From contig OZ017770.1 in assembly GCA_963969345.1 (NCBI GenBank), positions 3,729,246 to 3,793,245 of the forward strand: DNA of 64,000 nt, written 5' to 3'. The notes beneath the pieces are model-generated. The model saw only the letters and a program-made list of their open reading frames with translations, was not told the DNA's origin and did no database searches. Made by a program: the position numbers and the translations under genes. Numbering within the stretch: the first letter of the stretch is position 1; the number at the start of each line of letters is the position of its first letter. Origin of the DNA: Turbatrix aceti. Taxonomy: Eukaryota; Nematoda; Chromadorea; Rhabditida; Panagrolaimidae. Shown in pieces: positions 1 to 12,533 of this stretch.

Positions 1-1040
1 CAGGGTAGCCTGTAGGCATGTACTCTTTCAGTTTGGCTTGAAGCTCTTTCTGGATGGCTCGACGAGATAAAACCTTTTGACCTGGTCTCGGGAGTGCCGC
101 TCTCCAGAAGCGTGCTTTTATGGATATCTTGCAGCGTAGTAGCCGATGGTCGCTACCGACATTGATACTGGGCAGGACGGCAACGTCTCGTATCTGCGAC
201 ATCTTCTGCGTCAGTACGTAGTCAATTTCATGGACGCTTTCACCATTTGGAGCGCGCCAGGTCCAGCGGTTCTTATTGGCTTTCTTGAAGAAGCCGTTGG
301 CAACAAAGAGGTTGTTGCTGATACAGAAGTCCAGCAAAAGTTCTCCTCGTGCGTTCCGACAGCCGACTGCGTGAGGTCCCGTGTTCGCTTCGCCTTGCTG
401 TCGAGCTCCAATAGATGCGTTGAAGTCACCGATCACAAGTAGCTGCGACTGCTTGCGGGCGACAATGACTTCGTGCAGGTCGTCGAGAAAAGCCAAATAC
501 TCTTCGACTGAATGTCCCGTAGTTGGCGCGTAGACCTGAATAATCCGGAGGACGCGCTTTCCTGGCAGTCTTAGAGCGATCTCGGCAATTCGTGACGAAA
601 AGGGGACGAACCAGAGCGGCTTCAGCGTGCCTGGCAGGTAGAAGCCGACTCCTCCGTGCGTTCTTTCGCCTGGGCTTTCGCCCGAGTACAAAAGATTGTA
701 CCCGCTTGGAAGGCTCAACGCTCCACAACCGGACCGCTTGACTTCGGAGATCCCGATGACGTCTAGCTTGGGCGAATTTTGCTTGGCCCCCCGCTTTTTG
801 CGAATGGCCTCTTCAAAATCCGTCAGCCGTGCCATACTTCCCAGTGAGCGTGCGTTGATGGTAGCGACGCTGAGACGGAATCTAGACATTTTTCTTTAGC
901 CTACGTTTGACAGGGTGGCCAGCCCGGGTGTCAAACGGCGCTTTCAATTCTTACACTTGCGCTGCTCCCGAATGCGATCGCGAGCGCAAGCTGCCGTCGC
1001 GGACAGGAGAGGCGGAATAAAACCGACCGTCCGCTAGGCA
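1..1040 (-). mobile_element. 5' end of a non-LTR (LINE-type) retrotransposon, truncated by window edge
   Basis: The first kilobase is clearly richer in G and C than the AT-rich DNA that follows. On the minus strand it holds an uninterrupted reading frame for an apurinic-type endonuclease, the usual N-terminal domain of LINE polyproteins. About 150 bases upstream of that frame, up to roughly 1040, share the same base composition and probably form the element's 5' leader. The reverse transcriptase part would lie outside the window to the left. The exact 5' boundary and any target-site duplication cannot be seen. The clade (RTE-like is my guess, since the endonuclease starts very close to the N terminus) is inferred. 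Confidence 0.75.
2..889 (-). CDS. LINE endonuclease domain (partial polyprotein, open at window edge)
   Basis: The frame starts at an ATG whose first base is 889 and stays open for 296 codons to the window edge, with no stop or frameshift. It is an endonuclease/exonuclease/phosphatase fold protein that nicks target DNA to prime reverse transcription. Conserved residues are all present: Asn12 (TINARS), Glu49 (GISEVKRSG), Tyr120 (IQVYAPT), Asp155 and Asn157 (VIGDFNASIG), Asp223 (HEIDYVL) and the terminal Ser246-Asp247-His248 (GSDHRLL). The complete catalytic set argues for a young, possibly active copy, but the reverse transcriptase domain cannot be inspected. Host craniofacial-development-protein-2-like proteins have the same domain and are an alternative label, though these generally derive from such elements. 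Confidence 0.85.
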   Translation of the reverse strand, partial: MSRFRLSVATINARSLGSMARLTDFEEAIRKKRGAKQNSPKLDVIGISEVKRSGCGALSLPSGYNLLYSGESPGERTHGGVGFYLPGTLKPLWFVPFSSRIAEIALRLPGKRVLRIIQVYAPTTGHSVEEYLAFLDDLHEVIVARKQSQLLVIGDFNASIGARQQGEANTGPHAVGCRNARGELLLDFCISNNLFVANGFFKKANKNRWTWRAPNGESVHEIDYVLTQKMSQIRDVAVLPSINVGSDHRLLRCKISIKARFWRAALPRPGQKVLSRRAIQKELQAKLKEYMPTGYP

Positions 1041-4000
1041 AATCATTGTACTATATGCATTTTCAAAAAAAAATATATCTGATGTTATACATTTATTTAT
1101 CTGAGGGGCTTAGTTGTCCATTGTTTCACCTTGCTTACAAGAATGGCGTCACTTCAATGCAATAAATAGATAGAAGGAACGCGGATTGTCGTTGTTCTTC
1201 TACGTCGAATAACCAGAGTTCAATCTACAATTTTTTCGTCACTTTCCAAAAATCAGATGCGCAACGTAAAATTGTATCCAAATTCGGCGTAACGCTCCTT
1301 TTCTGTTCTTCATTTGTCCAGATTATTCCAAGACGCTACTACATCCGTATTGGATTAAAAAAGCATAAATGACAAAACGATGTCACCCAAAAAAACAGCA
1401 GGGACACGATGATCTTTAAAACAGAAAAAAAAATTATTCTTCGAAGTTTATGTAATGTGATAAGTAGGGATAAAATATCAATCATTTATTTGATAACGCT
1501 TTTGTTGTCAGGCTGAGTTTGCTTCCATTTTAAATTTTTTTATACATGAAGTCAGTAACATTCAAAAGAATTTTTTATAATGTATATTAATATGCAGTGC
1601 AGTAAAATAATACGTCAATTTCAAAAATGTAAAAAAGAGCAGTGTTTTACGAAGAACCAAAATATTTCCGAACATGATAATTATATTTAAACAAATTCAT
1701 CTTTATTTTCAGAATCATACCAAAGCTTTTTTGCGGATTTGTATTCAAAAATGTGCAAGTGTTCTTTCTGATTGATGAACAAGATGCAAAAAATTCAATT
1801 CATTCATGCCGCTGAAAAGTTTCAAATTTGATTGCAAACAAACGTGATTTATGTTTTTTTTCACAACAATTTGCCAGTTGACGCAACAACAGCTACAGCA
1901 GTTCAGATTTTGCTACCTAATTTATTGCAAAAAACGAATTCTGCCAATCGTAAAGATTTAAAAAAATGTGTCACTTTTAATTGAGTTAAGGTTCTATTTA
2001 AAAAAAAAGAAAACTTTACGGCTTATTTTATAGGAAAGAGGAAGAAAATTTGGCGGAAATGCGTAAAAAATCCCCCTACTCAAAAACTTGCAAAGCTTTG
2101 GTAATTATTTTGTAGTAAATTGATTCATGAAACAGAAGTTCAAATCTCATTGATATAAATTTTTTATTATAACGCAACATTGAATCACATATTTTATATT
2201 AATAATGCGTTCGACTTTTAAAACTTCCGTGTTGTGCGACAAACTTGTTGGTAGCAATTAAAAAAACAATTGTCAATGCAGATACACTTTTAAATATTTA
2301 TTCGCTTAGAAGTGTTGCAACTTTTTAATTTCTAATTAATTAATTCAAGATACCAAACGCTTCTTGTTGAAACTGTTGTAACTGCACTCTATGAAACGTC
2401 TCATCTTCGGAAGTGCCAATTTAAAGTTTGGATATGGCTAGAGAAAGTTGTTAGTTCTGAGAGCATTTTTGCAGATGTGTGAACGTAAAACACAATTAAA
2501 GCAAAGCACCAATGTTTCAAGTGCGAGGGCTAGACCACAAAACACAGATTCAGTTCGAATGTAATTATATGAGATTAAAAATGGACGGAAATTTGTTCAA
2601 AAACCATTGGGGGCGTCTTAAATTTAAAAATTAATTTAAATTAGGAATAGTATTCTCAAAAAAAATTTGGTGTTTCAATTCAACCAAAATTTAACAAAAA
2701 ATACAAAGAAAAGAACAAGGGCGGATACCCTCTGCAAAAGCAATTACACATTTTTTGGGTTTTAGCCAAAATCTAGAGAACGTTATGCTGATCTCGACGG
2801 TCTAAAATCGCGTTCAAGGCCGTAAATTGTGGTGTTAGCCAATCTGATTTTCTTATCCCTGGCGAGAAGTGCGCTGATCACCTTGCATGACGTTTGGGGG
2901 ATCAATTGTACGTCCATCACAGACTCTCGCTCCCCTGCCTGTGTTGTAATCGACAACAACACTACGCAAAAGCAACAATGCCACACTTCGAACGTGAACG
3001 AAAACATAGTAGGAATCGGGCAGTTGATGCTTCCTTACAGTGCAAGTTGCATAACCCTGTTTTACACAGAATTTGCCGCTCAGTATTGTTGGCAAACATA
3101 CCCGACTGTCTTAGTCCATATCATGTGTATTGCTGACCGTTTCGACCGGTGGTACAATCTGTCGTTTTTTATACGAAAATTTATAATTTTCTTGATTATT
3201 ACTAGGGTTTAAAATTTTTTCTTTAATGTTCAGAGTTCTTCGCAAAAACCATCGACATAGGCAACCATCGGCGACACATGTGCTAAAAGAAGAAAGAAAC
3301 GGCGACTATCAAAATTGTTGATTGCGATATCAACCGTTGGCTTCAGGCGCAAACGGCGGACATCCAAGAAGCAGGGGACCTCCTGCTTCTTTTGTTGTGT
3401 GTTTTTATTTATTTTTTGTTTTTTTTAAATAAAAGAAAAATTTGAAATGTGTTTCTACTGGGGGTTTTATGAAACACACTACAAAAAGTTTTTTTCATAA
3501 ATATGCAAAACATAGTGATTGTAAATTAGCAGTCAGAATTCTCTCCATTACAACAAAAAGTGAAAAACGCGCCAATGATAAATAACAAAAACTACCATAA
3601 TTTTTATTATAGTTAAAGCACCAGCCTAACAAAGTATTATTTTGACTGAAAATCCAAGGCTTATCTATCACGTTGATAAGAACTTGATCATACTTTTTAT
3701 GGTACTGTATCAAAATACCATTGATGCAATTCTTACATATGTGACAATTAGAATCTGTGCGGTCTTGTGATCGAATGCGTTTTATTGTCAAGAAGTCCAC
3801 GAGACTTGATACTGCCTACAAGAGTTCGAGTGGGAAAAACAATTTGTTATTGGATGCCAATGCTCAGGTTTAATGCATGTTTTTTATTTCTTGCTTTCTT
3901 ATATCTAATTCTTTACGTGTTTTTATACTGTTGCGTTGATTAATGAATTGTCGCCGATATTATCAGCGACATATTAGGAAGCTCGTAATTCCGTATATTT

Positions 4001-7000
4001 TTTGGGGTTTTCATACTCTTTTTATTTATTCGCACAATTTAACAAAAAATTTACAAAATTCATTAAAGCTCGAAAGCATATCCACGAGACTCAAAAATTA
4101 AAGAATTTTAAACGAACCAACGGCATGAGGATAAGGAAAAAATTAGCATAAATATCTAGTAATCTTATCTTTTTTTAAGCTGCTGAAAATTCAAAAAATA
4201 TTTTAGTTGAAAAATCATTTAATTGGGCTACTTTTATTTTTAAAAATATTCAAAAATCTCAATAACAGTGGATTTTTGCACTTTTTCTTACAAACAGAAG
4301 CATGGCCGCATTTAGTCTTTTGAGTGTGGCCAATCATTCGCAAAATTGCATGAATAGTTGTACCAAAAAATATAAAAATAAAATATGAAAAGAGTGTATG
4401 TATAGTGATTTTGTGGTGTCAAAGACTTACACGCGTTACAATTACATTTTTTTATTTCCGAATAATCAGATGTTTTTATTTACTTTAAAAATATAATATA
4501 ATGTTACAAATTTTGTGTTTCACCATTGTCTGTTTCAATGATGAATTTACCCAAGGATTCACCCAAATGATTTATTTTCATTATGTTTGACTAATTATTG
4601 CAATTAATTTTCCAGAAAAGATGCATGCTGCTTGTTTTCAGACGAAAGAACGAAAAATTGGTTTAGAACTTTAATTGTGCTGTAATTTGCATAATTTTTA
4701 GCTTGCCTTATATATTTGTTTCGTGATACCTTACAAAAAAGTATATCTTAACATTAATGCTATGAAAAAAATATCATAGAGCCTAGCGCTAAAAATTAAT
4801 TTCAAACCTGATTATTTTATTTTTTAACCGGTGTAATAACACCTTGCTGACAATTATCTGGCTGGTCAAAGGCAAAAAACAAAGGAATCGGGTAACAAAA
4901 AGTAATCAATCTGACCAACACCGCCAGATTTTTAATCGACTGCGAGTTGTCAAATTCATAATGCGAGTTGTTACAACCTCTGCGACGAAAAATATGCTTC
5001 ATTTTTTGTTTAATCACATGCTGGTCAGAGCATCATACATTTTTTTAGTAAATGAAGATAGATGGAATCCATGGTGGTAGGGGTAAAAAAGCTGACAGGA
5101 CACCTTCACCACCAATACGACGTGCACTGGTCGTTTTAACTTATTTGGGTATACTTATAAAAACCACGGGTAGTGCGCGTCGGTATTGATCTCGCGCTGC
5201 CTTGATTAATCATCAGTAGTGTTGTTAGGAATATTTCAATTTTATTTTTTCCGCAGCATACTCCGAACAGAAATGAAAACAGTTGCGTGTTCTTATCTGT
5301 ATCTGTTGTTTTGCTTTCAGTTTCGTTGTCGTTGATCGTGGAGGGGTATGCTTTAGAAAGTTCAGCCTTTCAATGGTCATTTACACATTAGGCAGTACAT
5401 TTAAGGGGGCTTTGCGGTCTTGTCCGACAACAACTACTATGCATAACCTGATATAGCAGTGATGGACGTAGTAGCGCTTTGAAGTGTTGAAGTGCGCGCG
5501 TCAAACTTTTATAAAAACTTTTGCGCAAAACAACAAAATTTTCGTCACTTTGGTAGGCGATAAAGAAATTTGTCGTTGTTGTAGTACATGCGTGTTGTTG
5601 GGAGGCGGCTTTTCGTTGTCGAACGGCGTTCTTTATTCTTTCCGGATGCAATCTATTTATAAGTTATGGGCGAGTTGAGTGAGTTGCTTGATGAAAGTTT
5701 TTGCATATTCCTTTGTAACACCCCCTAAATATCTAAATGTGTTTTTACAAAGCTTCGCAGCATCTTGGGTCTTCTAAGAGGCAAAAAAAGAAACAAGCAT
5801 GTTCTTGCGCAGTGCAGTCAGTTACTTTAGCACTAATCTACATTAAAGCATTCAACTGTGAACGATTGGCATGCTCAAAAAGTGCCGTATAGATAGCTAT
5901 CTACTGGCTATTCCCTAACGACACATGTCAAAATCTATCGCTTACTCGACCTATCGGTTTGTTTCATCTCAAGTGTTCGGAGCTTTCGCGCAGCAGCAGC
6001 ATACCCAAACCTTGTCCTGCCTGTCGCTTCCATGCCATAGCGCTACATGTAACCAATGTCCGGTTTCCCTTATAGTCAATTTGGGTTTGTGGTTGTTTTG
6101 TCAGTCGAATAATTTCCGTTTTGTACTCGCTGACCAATTGAAACATGACACTAAGTAGTTCTCCTTACCGCCCGCAAAACAAAGGCGATTGTCAAAATGT
6201 CCATGTTTTATTAAGACCCCTAAGTATTTGTGCATACATGCCTATGTATATTGCCTTCCGTTCCCAATCCTGAAGCCCAGTCTGCAACTACTAAATGCCC
6301 TTACATTCGGTCTTTCAATTTTATTGTTACCTTATACGCGCTAGCTGCGGTGAGAAGTTCTTTCTGATGGGAGTATTGTTAATCTAAGATAAATATCGCA
6401 TTTCAAAAAAATCATCCGTGGTCGGACGATTTCGTGGTCTTCTTTTTTCCATCTGTTTCCACCCTCTCGTTGTCGACGGATGAATCAACACATTTTTAAT
6501 CCTTTTCTCTTGATTTTGGTGTGTAATTGTTGGTTTTCGACATTATGATAATTAAATGCTACATTTTTGTACACAAATTTGTTTTGAAAATTGTCGTGGC
6601 AGCTGTAGGTCGTCTTCTCCGATGTCCACTACGCCTGACTATTAAGAAATGCAAAATTCTTCGGACAATTATTAGCCACACTTCTCAGATGTGACATCAT
6701 GTCATCGAAACTGAAACTTGACTGCTCGCTCGGTCGCTTGCCTTTTCATATTTTACAATAGAAGATTACCAAAAAGAAACACTTTTTTTTTGTTTCAAAC
6801 GAATTTTGTAGCTATATACAAAAAAATGAAAATGAATAAATTATTACTGGGATTGCCTGTGTATTTTTTTGGTATCGTAAACCAGGTGTATTTTTTCAAG
6901 GACGTGATGACCCCCAAAACCCCATACTCAATCACAGCAGCATGCGTGACCGTTTTTTTGAATTTTAAGTCGCGAGCATCATTACGGATTACACGACGCC

Positions 7001-7657
7001 CAGTCATTTTGTGGTATTTTTGATTTTAATTATTAATTTCTTTATTTTTAGTCACTGTTCGCGTGTCTGAAGTTTTGATGTAGCGATGGAGATGTTATGT
7101 ACTCATCTGTTGAACACACTGACCGGAGTCAACTGTCCGGTCTTGTACTATCTTTATAATATAACATTCGCTCGCTTTCTTGTTACATGACTCTTACTTT
7201 TCATTTTTACATTTGATTTCAATGCGATACGCTTGCTATATGCTTCTGTACAAGTCTAGATGGGAGGGAGGGGGAAATAAATCGGCTACTTTACAAACCA
7301 TCCTCATCTTTTTTGTCCGCGTTCGTTTGCCTGCGCAATAGCAGACCATAGAGTCATCATTATCTCGTGGCGTTCGTATTTGTTTTGTATTCCTGACGCT
7401 TAGTAAGTTAACCTTCAATCGGCATGGGGTTGAGGAAGATTTGTGTGTACTTTTAGTATTTACTGAACTGAACTTATTCCTACTCATAGAGTTGCTTGCT
7501 TGCGTGTTCATGTTTTCCTTCCTCGGCAGTCACTGACCACCCATGGAGTGAATAGGGGTTGTAATCCCATCAGCCGTGACACCAATGACATCGATGATGT
7601 TTGTTTCAGAAATCCTGGATACCAACTGATTCTAATTTTTATTGTTCCACCGCGAGC
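1041..7657. other. Gene-poor AT-rich intergenic region
   Basis: I see no convincing gene here. Open frames are short, cross many poly-A and poly-T runs and resemble no family I know. Two patches are less AT-rich: about 2770-3010 and 3240-3400; the second ends in a perfect hairpin at 3366-3391. A TATA-like motif (CTTATAAAA) near 5155 precedes a short hydrophobic reading stretch around 5290-5390 that lacks an in-frame ATG. I could not turn that into a gene model. Confidence 0.5.
3366..3391 (+). repeat. Perfect 10-bp hairpin followed by a T-rich tract
   Basis: AAGAAGCAGG at 3366-3375 pairs exactly with CCTGCTTCTT at 3382-3391 across a 6-nt loop, and T-rich sequence follows. The shape resembles the end of a short structured transcript. 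It lies at the edge of a GC-richer patch in an otherwise AT-rich region. No gene is recognisable upstream, so its role is unknown. Confidence 0.5.
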
Positions 7658-10600
7658 ATGTGCGTGGTCGTCAGACACGCTGCCGTCGTCTGGGCGGTAG
7701 CCTGGCTGATGATAGCCTCAGCTTCAAGCCATGTTTTTATTTTTCAACTCCCCGAAGTCATTGTCAAAATGAACACTACCTATTTGTCAAAAAACGAAGC
7801 TACAAGGTTGCGTTGTGAAATTTTTGACAACATAGCCAATTTATCAATTGGAGAAGTAACATGGATCAAGGACAGTCTGCCGGTAGCGGAATTGCCTCCC
7901 AAAAAAGGGGGTGCCGACATTTCGCTTGATGACAAAGAGTATGAGAGTCCGGTTTTTTGTCGGCGTTTTTTAAACAGTTTTACATTTCCAGACTTATTAT
8001 TCTGAAGGGAACGCACCACACAGAGGGTGAATACCAGTGCTCAACCATCATCCAGGACATTCCCCTCACCGAAAATGTCACCATTAACACCAAACTCATA
8101 TCAGCACCTGTTGGACTGAGGAAAGCAAGAATTACCCGCTTCGAAACCTTTCATACACCGACTATCAAGGTCAGACAGGGTCAAGTAGCCCGTCTGCCCT
8201 GCCTGGGCATGCCGGATGTCATCCCAGGGCCGCCGGATGTTTGGTTTGAACGAGAGGGTTTCGAAGGAGTGCCTCTTGGGATCACGAGCAATCTTCGCTT
8301 CGTTTCGACTCAAAATGGTCTTCAAATTGCCATTGCACAGCCGAATGATGCGGGAAAATATTACTGCGTGGTTCGAAATACTCATACAAATCAAACTCGC
8401 AGGTCTTCGTTGCCTGTTATCCTGAGCGTTGATAAAAAAGACAATGTTACACGGGATGTCAACAAACGACCTTCAGTTGTCTATCCTATGCTCACGAATT
8501 ACTCAAAAACAATTGAAGTTCATGCAGTTGTAGGCTCTAAAGTCATACTGGAATGCGTGATTTGGCATAGCCGTGTGGTCTGGTCCAACGAAAACTACAC
8601 CATGGCGCCGGTAACTCTGACAGACGAAACAGCTCGTGTTCGACAAATTTGGGGCAATCTGCGATTTAAGCGTGTTGAGCTGCAAGATTCTGGAATCTAT
8701 GAATGCCATGGGCTGGACAGGTGGAACGAATCCATGCCGCTCAACGAAACACATCATCCACGGGTGCGCTTTCAACTCAAGGTGCACGCCCCAACCGACG
8801 TTAATCTCGTCGTTAATCAAGCATTAAGTTCGAAATATTTGCAAATTAACTGTTTCGTCAGTCATTCAAACTACGAAATTCCCATGGTCTACATTAATGG
8901 TGATCCGCTGATTGATGCAACGGAAAAACTTGGAATATCCGCTCAGCCGAACTTTTTTGCGAATCCTATGAATGTAACGCTTTCTACGTCTCAACCGGTT
9001 GTTGGAAGCATCCAAGTGAGTTTTTGGTTTCTGGCTGACCGACTAATTAGGCACTTCCGTTCATCTTTTGAGAAATCGCTGCAGGCGGAAGGTGTGAAAA
9101 ATAGCAGCAAATTATTTGTTCATCTTTTTGAAACGGAAAACTTTTTGAACCATTCATTTTTATCCTAAAAAAAGTGATGTATGATTTTTTAGTGCATTTC
9201 AAAGCCAGCGATGAATGAAGCTGAAGTATACGGAGACGGTCTGGAACGGGGCCGATCCATGAATCTTTACGTTGCCGACAAGAGAATCGGCAATGCAAAA
9301 ATCATCGAACAAGGACCCACAAATCTGACAAAAACAGTTGGAACAAATGCGCAGCTCACTTGTGTGCCAGGATCGTCAAAAGTAAACTTTTGGTGGTTAA
9401 AGGATAATACGCTCATCAACGTCACAAACAACGCTCGGTACAGTCTGGTGGGATCGGCGACTTTGATGATTAACAACCTCGAGTTTGTCGATCAGGGCTG
9501 GTACACGTGTGTGGGACGTGACTCAAGGCGCACCAACATGGAACGAGCTTTCCTGCACATTTTGACTGCTCCACCAACTACGCAGGCTACCGAAACCTTT
9601 GCAAAAGAAGTAATCAAAGATTTGAGGCCTCCTGAAACTTACGATCCTTTGGTTATTTACAAGCCAAAGGGATTTGTCGGCTCGGGGCAGAATGTGCGAC
9701 TGCAATGGAACTTGCCTGTGAACCATCCTCAGCTCATCTCTTTGACAGGCTTTCAAATTGAAAAACAAGCGTCTGACAGCACGCTGTGGCTGCTTGCAAA
9801 CTCAAATGTGCCTCCCCATGTACGCGCTCTAACCGTCACCAACTTGCCTTCAAACAAGCGGTTTTCATTTCGGGTGATTGGACTCCTAGAAAATGGATCG
9901 CGAATACACAGCGCTCCTACGGACTTGATGGGCATTGGCGCAGTGCCGCAGCCCCTTCCAAAACCGAAAATCACTAATTTGGAGGCAATGTCACACACCA
10001 TGCTTCGCCTCAAATGGGAGTATTTAACTGGCATGCCCATAACCAAGGATGACAAGTTTCACGTGACATACAAGTCCGTTAACAACAGCGTTGAAGATCT
10101 TGATAGCTTTAATGTCACTGGCCTGAGTCAGGCTATTATTCAGGACTTAGAGCCTAATACTCAGTACGCTGTCTCTATTTATGCCATTAACAATGAAACT
10201 CGCAGTGCACTAAGCCGAGTTCATTTCGCCACAACTTTCGGTACGTCATGTTATAATGTTGTTTCATTCCATTAGATTATTAGGCTAGAGACATGTTTTT
10301 AAATGTTGTTTGGCATTTATTTTGCCTTTAAAGAAATCAGTTCATGTATAAGTAACTACCAACGTTCGTTCGTTATACCTCGTTTTGACAACCGACTGTT
10401 ATTTTCAGACGAAGCCTGGGCCGCTGCTCACATCGAGTCTTCCGGCAATCAAGGAAACAGTTGGCAAACAATCTGGTCAACGCTTCAGGCTTTAACCAGC
10501 CAAAACACGTTTCGGTGGCTTGTCATCTCGGCACTCTGCGTCGTTGCCCTCTTATGCGTTGGGGTTTTTACGTGCGTATGCCTCTGGTGGCTGTGTTCGA

Positions 10601-11583
10601 AAGACAATAATGAGCTCTCACTAGAAAACAAAGGTTGGTTTGTACGTGTTTGGTTTAGCGCTTTAAACAAGACATTTTCAGTTGAGGGGCAACGGTCAAA
10701 CAACCTTCGTTTATGTTTTGCCAAACGCAGCGGCAGCAGCAGTGTAAACTCGGAAAAGCCAATTGACTTGTCGCCTTTAGATTTTTCTGGTAACGACCGG
10801 GAGACCGAGGAATTCCATTACTACGTCAACCGAAACCCGAATCACGAACCATTTGATCTCAATCCCGCACGAAGCTTTGTTGACATGCCTCACCCACAAC
10901 CACCCACGGCTATCGAGACGACGTCTAGACACAGCAGCAAGTCGCACAACAGCGCAGACAAGGTGCGAACCAAGGGTGTGCATACCAGTATCATATCACT
11001 CGATACTGTAGTTGGAGTTCGAATGGAAAATGCACCGTATGCCTTTAACACGCTGAAGGAAAATCCAAAAAGGAATTACGTAAACGTCAGGAGTAGTGGT
11101 GCGTTATTTCTTGCCCATGAAGCAGCCTCGTAAATGGTGCGCATTTTGATGTGTTTTAGATGCTAATTTGTACTCAACATATCGCCAAAATTCGCGTTAC
11201 TCTGGGGCGTCCGCATTTTCCCCTCTGCTTGGCCGAAAACGAGATGCCGAGTCTGCAGCTTTACTACACAGCACAAATCACGCTTTCTCTTCTCCAGAAT
11301 CAAGCACAGTAAGCCCAATGTCCCAGACTTCACTCAATACGTAAGCCGTTCTCTTTCACTCTTTTTTAAATCTCAAATCCTCCTTTTTATGGCATTTCAT
11401 TTCAGCGGCTCCGAAATTGGTAGAGAAGTCCGTCCACCGCCTCTGCCACCTCCTATGTCAACTTTCCGGCCGCATACCAACTCTCTGAGTGCAAAGGACT
11501 CGTTTAACAACAAACACAAGATACATCATAGCGTCATTGAGGGTGCCATCGACCTCGAAGGCCCCGAACCGGAAGCTGTATAG
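7658..11583 (+). CDS. Single-pass cell-surface receptor, 5 Ig + 2 fibronectin III domains
   Basis: Predicted exons: 7658-7938, 7992-9015, 9193-10240, 10409-10633, 10682-11098, 11160-11340, 11406-11583; all splice phases agree and give 1117 residues. The chosen ATG opens a signal peptide (MCVVVRHAAVVWAVAWLM). Five Ig domains follow, each with its cysteine pair, such as RLRCEI/GEYQC, ARLPC/GKYYC, VILEC/GIYEC and AQLTC/GWYTC. Two FN3 domains come next, then one membrane helix at about residues 820-847 and a cytoplasmic tail of about 270 residues with a proline run (RPPPLPPP). It should be a neural or adhesion receptor at the plasma membrane. The layout is close to Ihog/CDON or Robo-class proteins, but I cannot assign an orthologue. 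The 48-nt intron 10634-10681 is stop-free and in frame, so it may be optional. A polyadenylation signal AATAAA lies at 11816-11821. Confidence 0.85.
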
Positions 11584-12125
11584 CTTTCGTTTCTTTTGCA
11601 TATAGTATATCCTCGCCACTCGTTTTTGTTTTTCATTTGGGTATCAACAGTTTTCGATCTCTTTTTCTCGACGGTTGCCGATGTTTTTCTTCGTATCGTA
11701 TCAAATGATCATAAATTATTTTTGCCTTTAACCAGTGGTGAAGCACAAACGTAAACTTTTATTAGACATGCCAACGACAGTTTCATTCATCACGACAGAA
11801 CGAAATTAAGAAGCTAATAAATTGTATCATGAGCTTAAAAAAGCATCCTCCGCACTGTTGTGTATCTATTTCAACGTTGGCGTTTATTTATTTCTGGGTC
11901 AAGTTTGGATATATAACTATGCCAGGGGTGGGTAGACAAGCACGTCAGATTTACCGCCCGAAAAAAACGTAAGCGCAATCAAGGTGAATGTACTTCGAAT
12001 TAGGTAATAAAAGTAACGATAATGAGAGACCTTAAAAAATCACGGGACGTGTTGTGTTGAATTGGAAGGAGTTCATGCAGATAATTGTTGTTACGGCCAG
12101 AGATGATTATGGAGGCTGATGTCGT
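11584..12125. other. Intergenic space between convergent genes
   Basis: It holds the 3' untranslated region of the Ig/FN3 receptor, with AATAAA at 11816-11821, and the 3' flank of the flp-7 gene read from the other strand. No further gene is seen. Confidence 0.6.
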
Positions 12126-12533
12126 TTACGCAAGGCTTTCTTCTCCGAGGGACGAGTCTCGCTTGCCGAATCGAACCATCGCGGAGCGGTCAAGCGGAGC
12201 CCGCTTGCCGAAGCTTAAATTTGTCATTTACTCATACGTCACACAAGCTATGTATTTTTTTACTCACCGAACCATGGCGGATCGGTCCAAGGGAGCACGG
12301 CCGAAGCGGACCATGGCAGACCTGTCGAGGGGAGCGCGCTTGCCGAAGCGGACCATGGCAGACCGGTCGAGGGGGGCACGCTTGCCGAATCGGACCATCG
12401 CGGATCGGTCGAGAGGAGCACGCTGCTCCCGGACAAGGCCTTCGTAGTCGTTGGGGTACACGCCGTAGTCGAGCAGGAACGCGTCGGTCAGCACGAGGCA
12501 CGCAAGTGCCAGGACAAGGATGCGACACTGCAT
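12126..12533 (-). CDS. flp-7: FMRFamide-like neuropeptide precursor, FLP-7 type
   Basis: Two exons, 12268-12533 and 12126-12213, separated by a 54-nt intron that splits an Arg codon inside the fourth peptide; the product has 117 residues. The start at 12533 opens a signal peptide (MQCRILVLALACLVLTDA). A short acidic spacer precedes five identical copies of APLDRSAMVRFG. Glycine supplies the C-terminal amide. Copies 1, 2, 4 and 5 are followed by Lys-Arg, but copy 3 is followed by a single Arg because one Lys codon is absent. FLP-7 peptides of C. elegans share the (S/T/A)P(M/L)xRSxMVRFG pattern, which supports the name. The peptide would be processed in neuronal dense-core vesicles and act on G-protein-coupled receptors. 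Confidence 0.93.

Noticed and set aside
5270..5395. Possible small secreted peptide exon after a TATA-like motif
   Set aside because: The hydrophobic frame has no in-frame ATG, and the ATG-bearing frame stops after 20 codons; no splice model rescued it.
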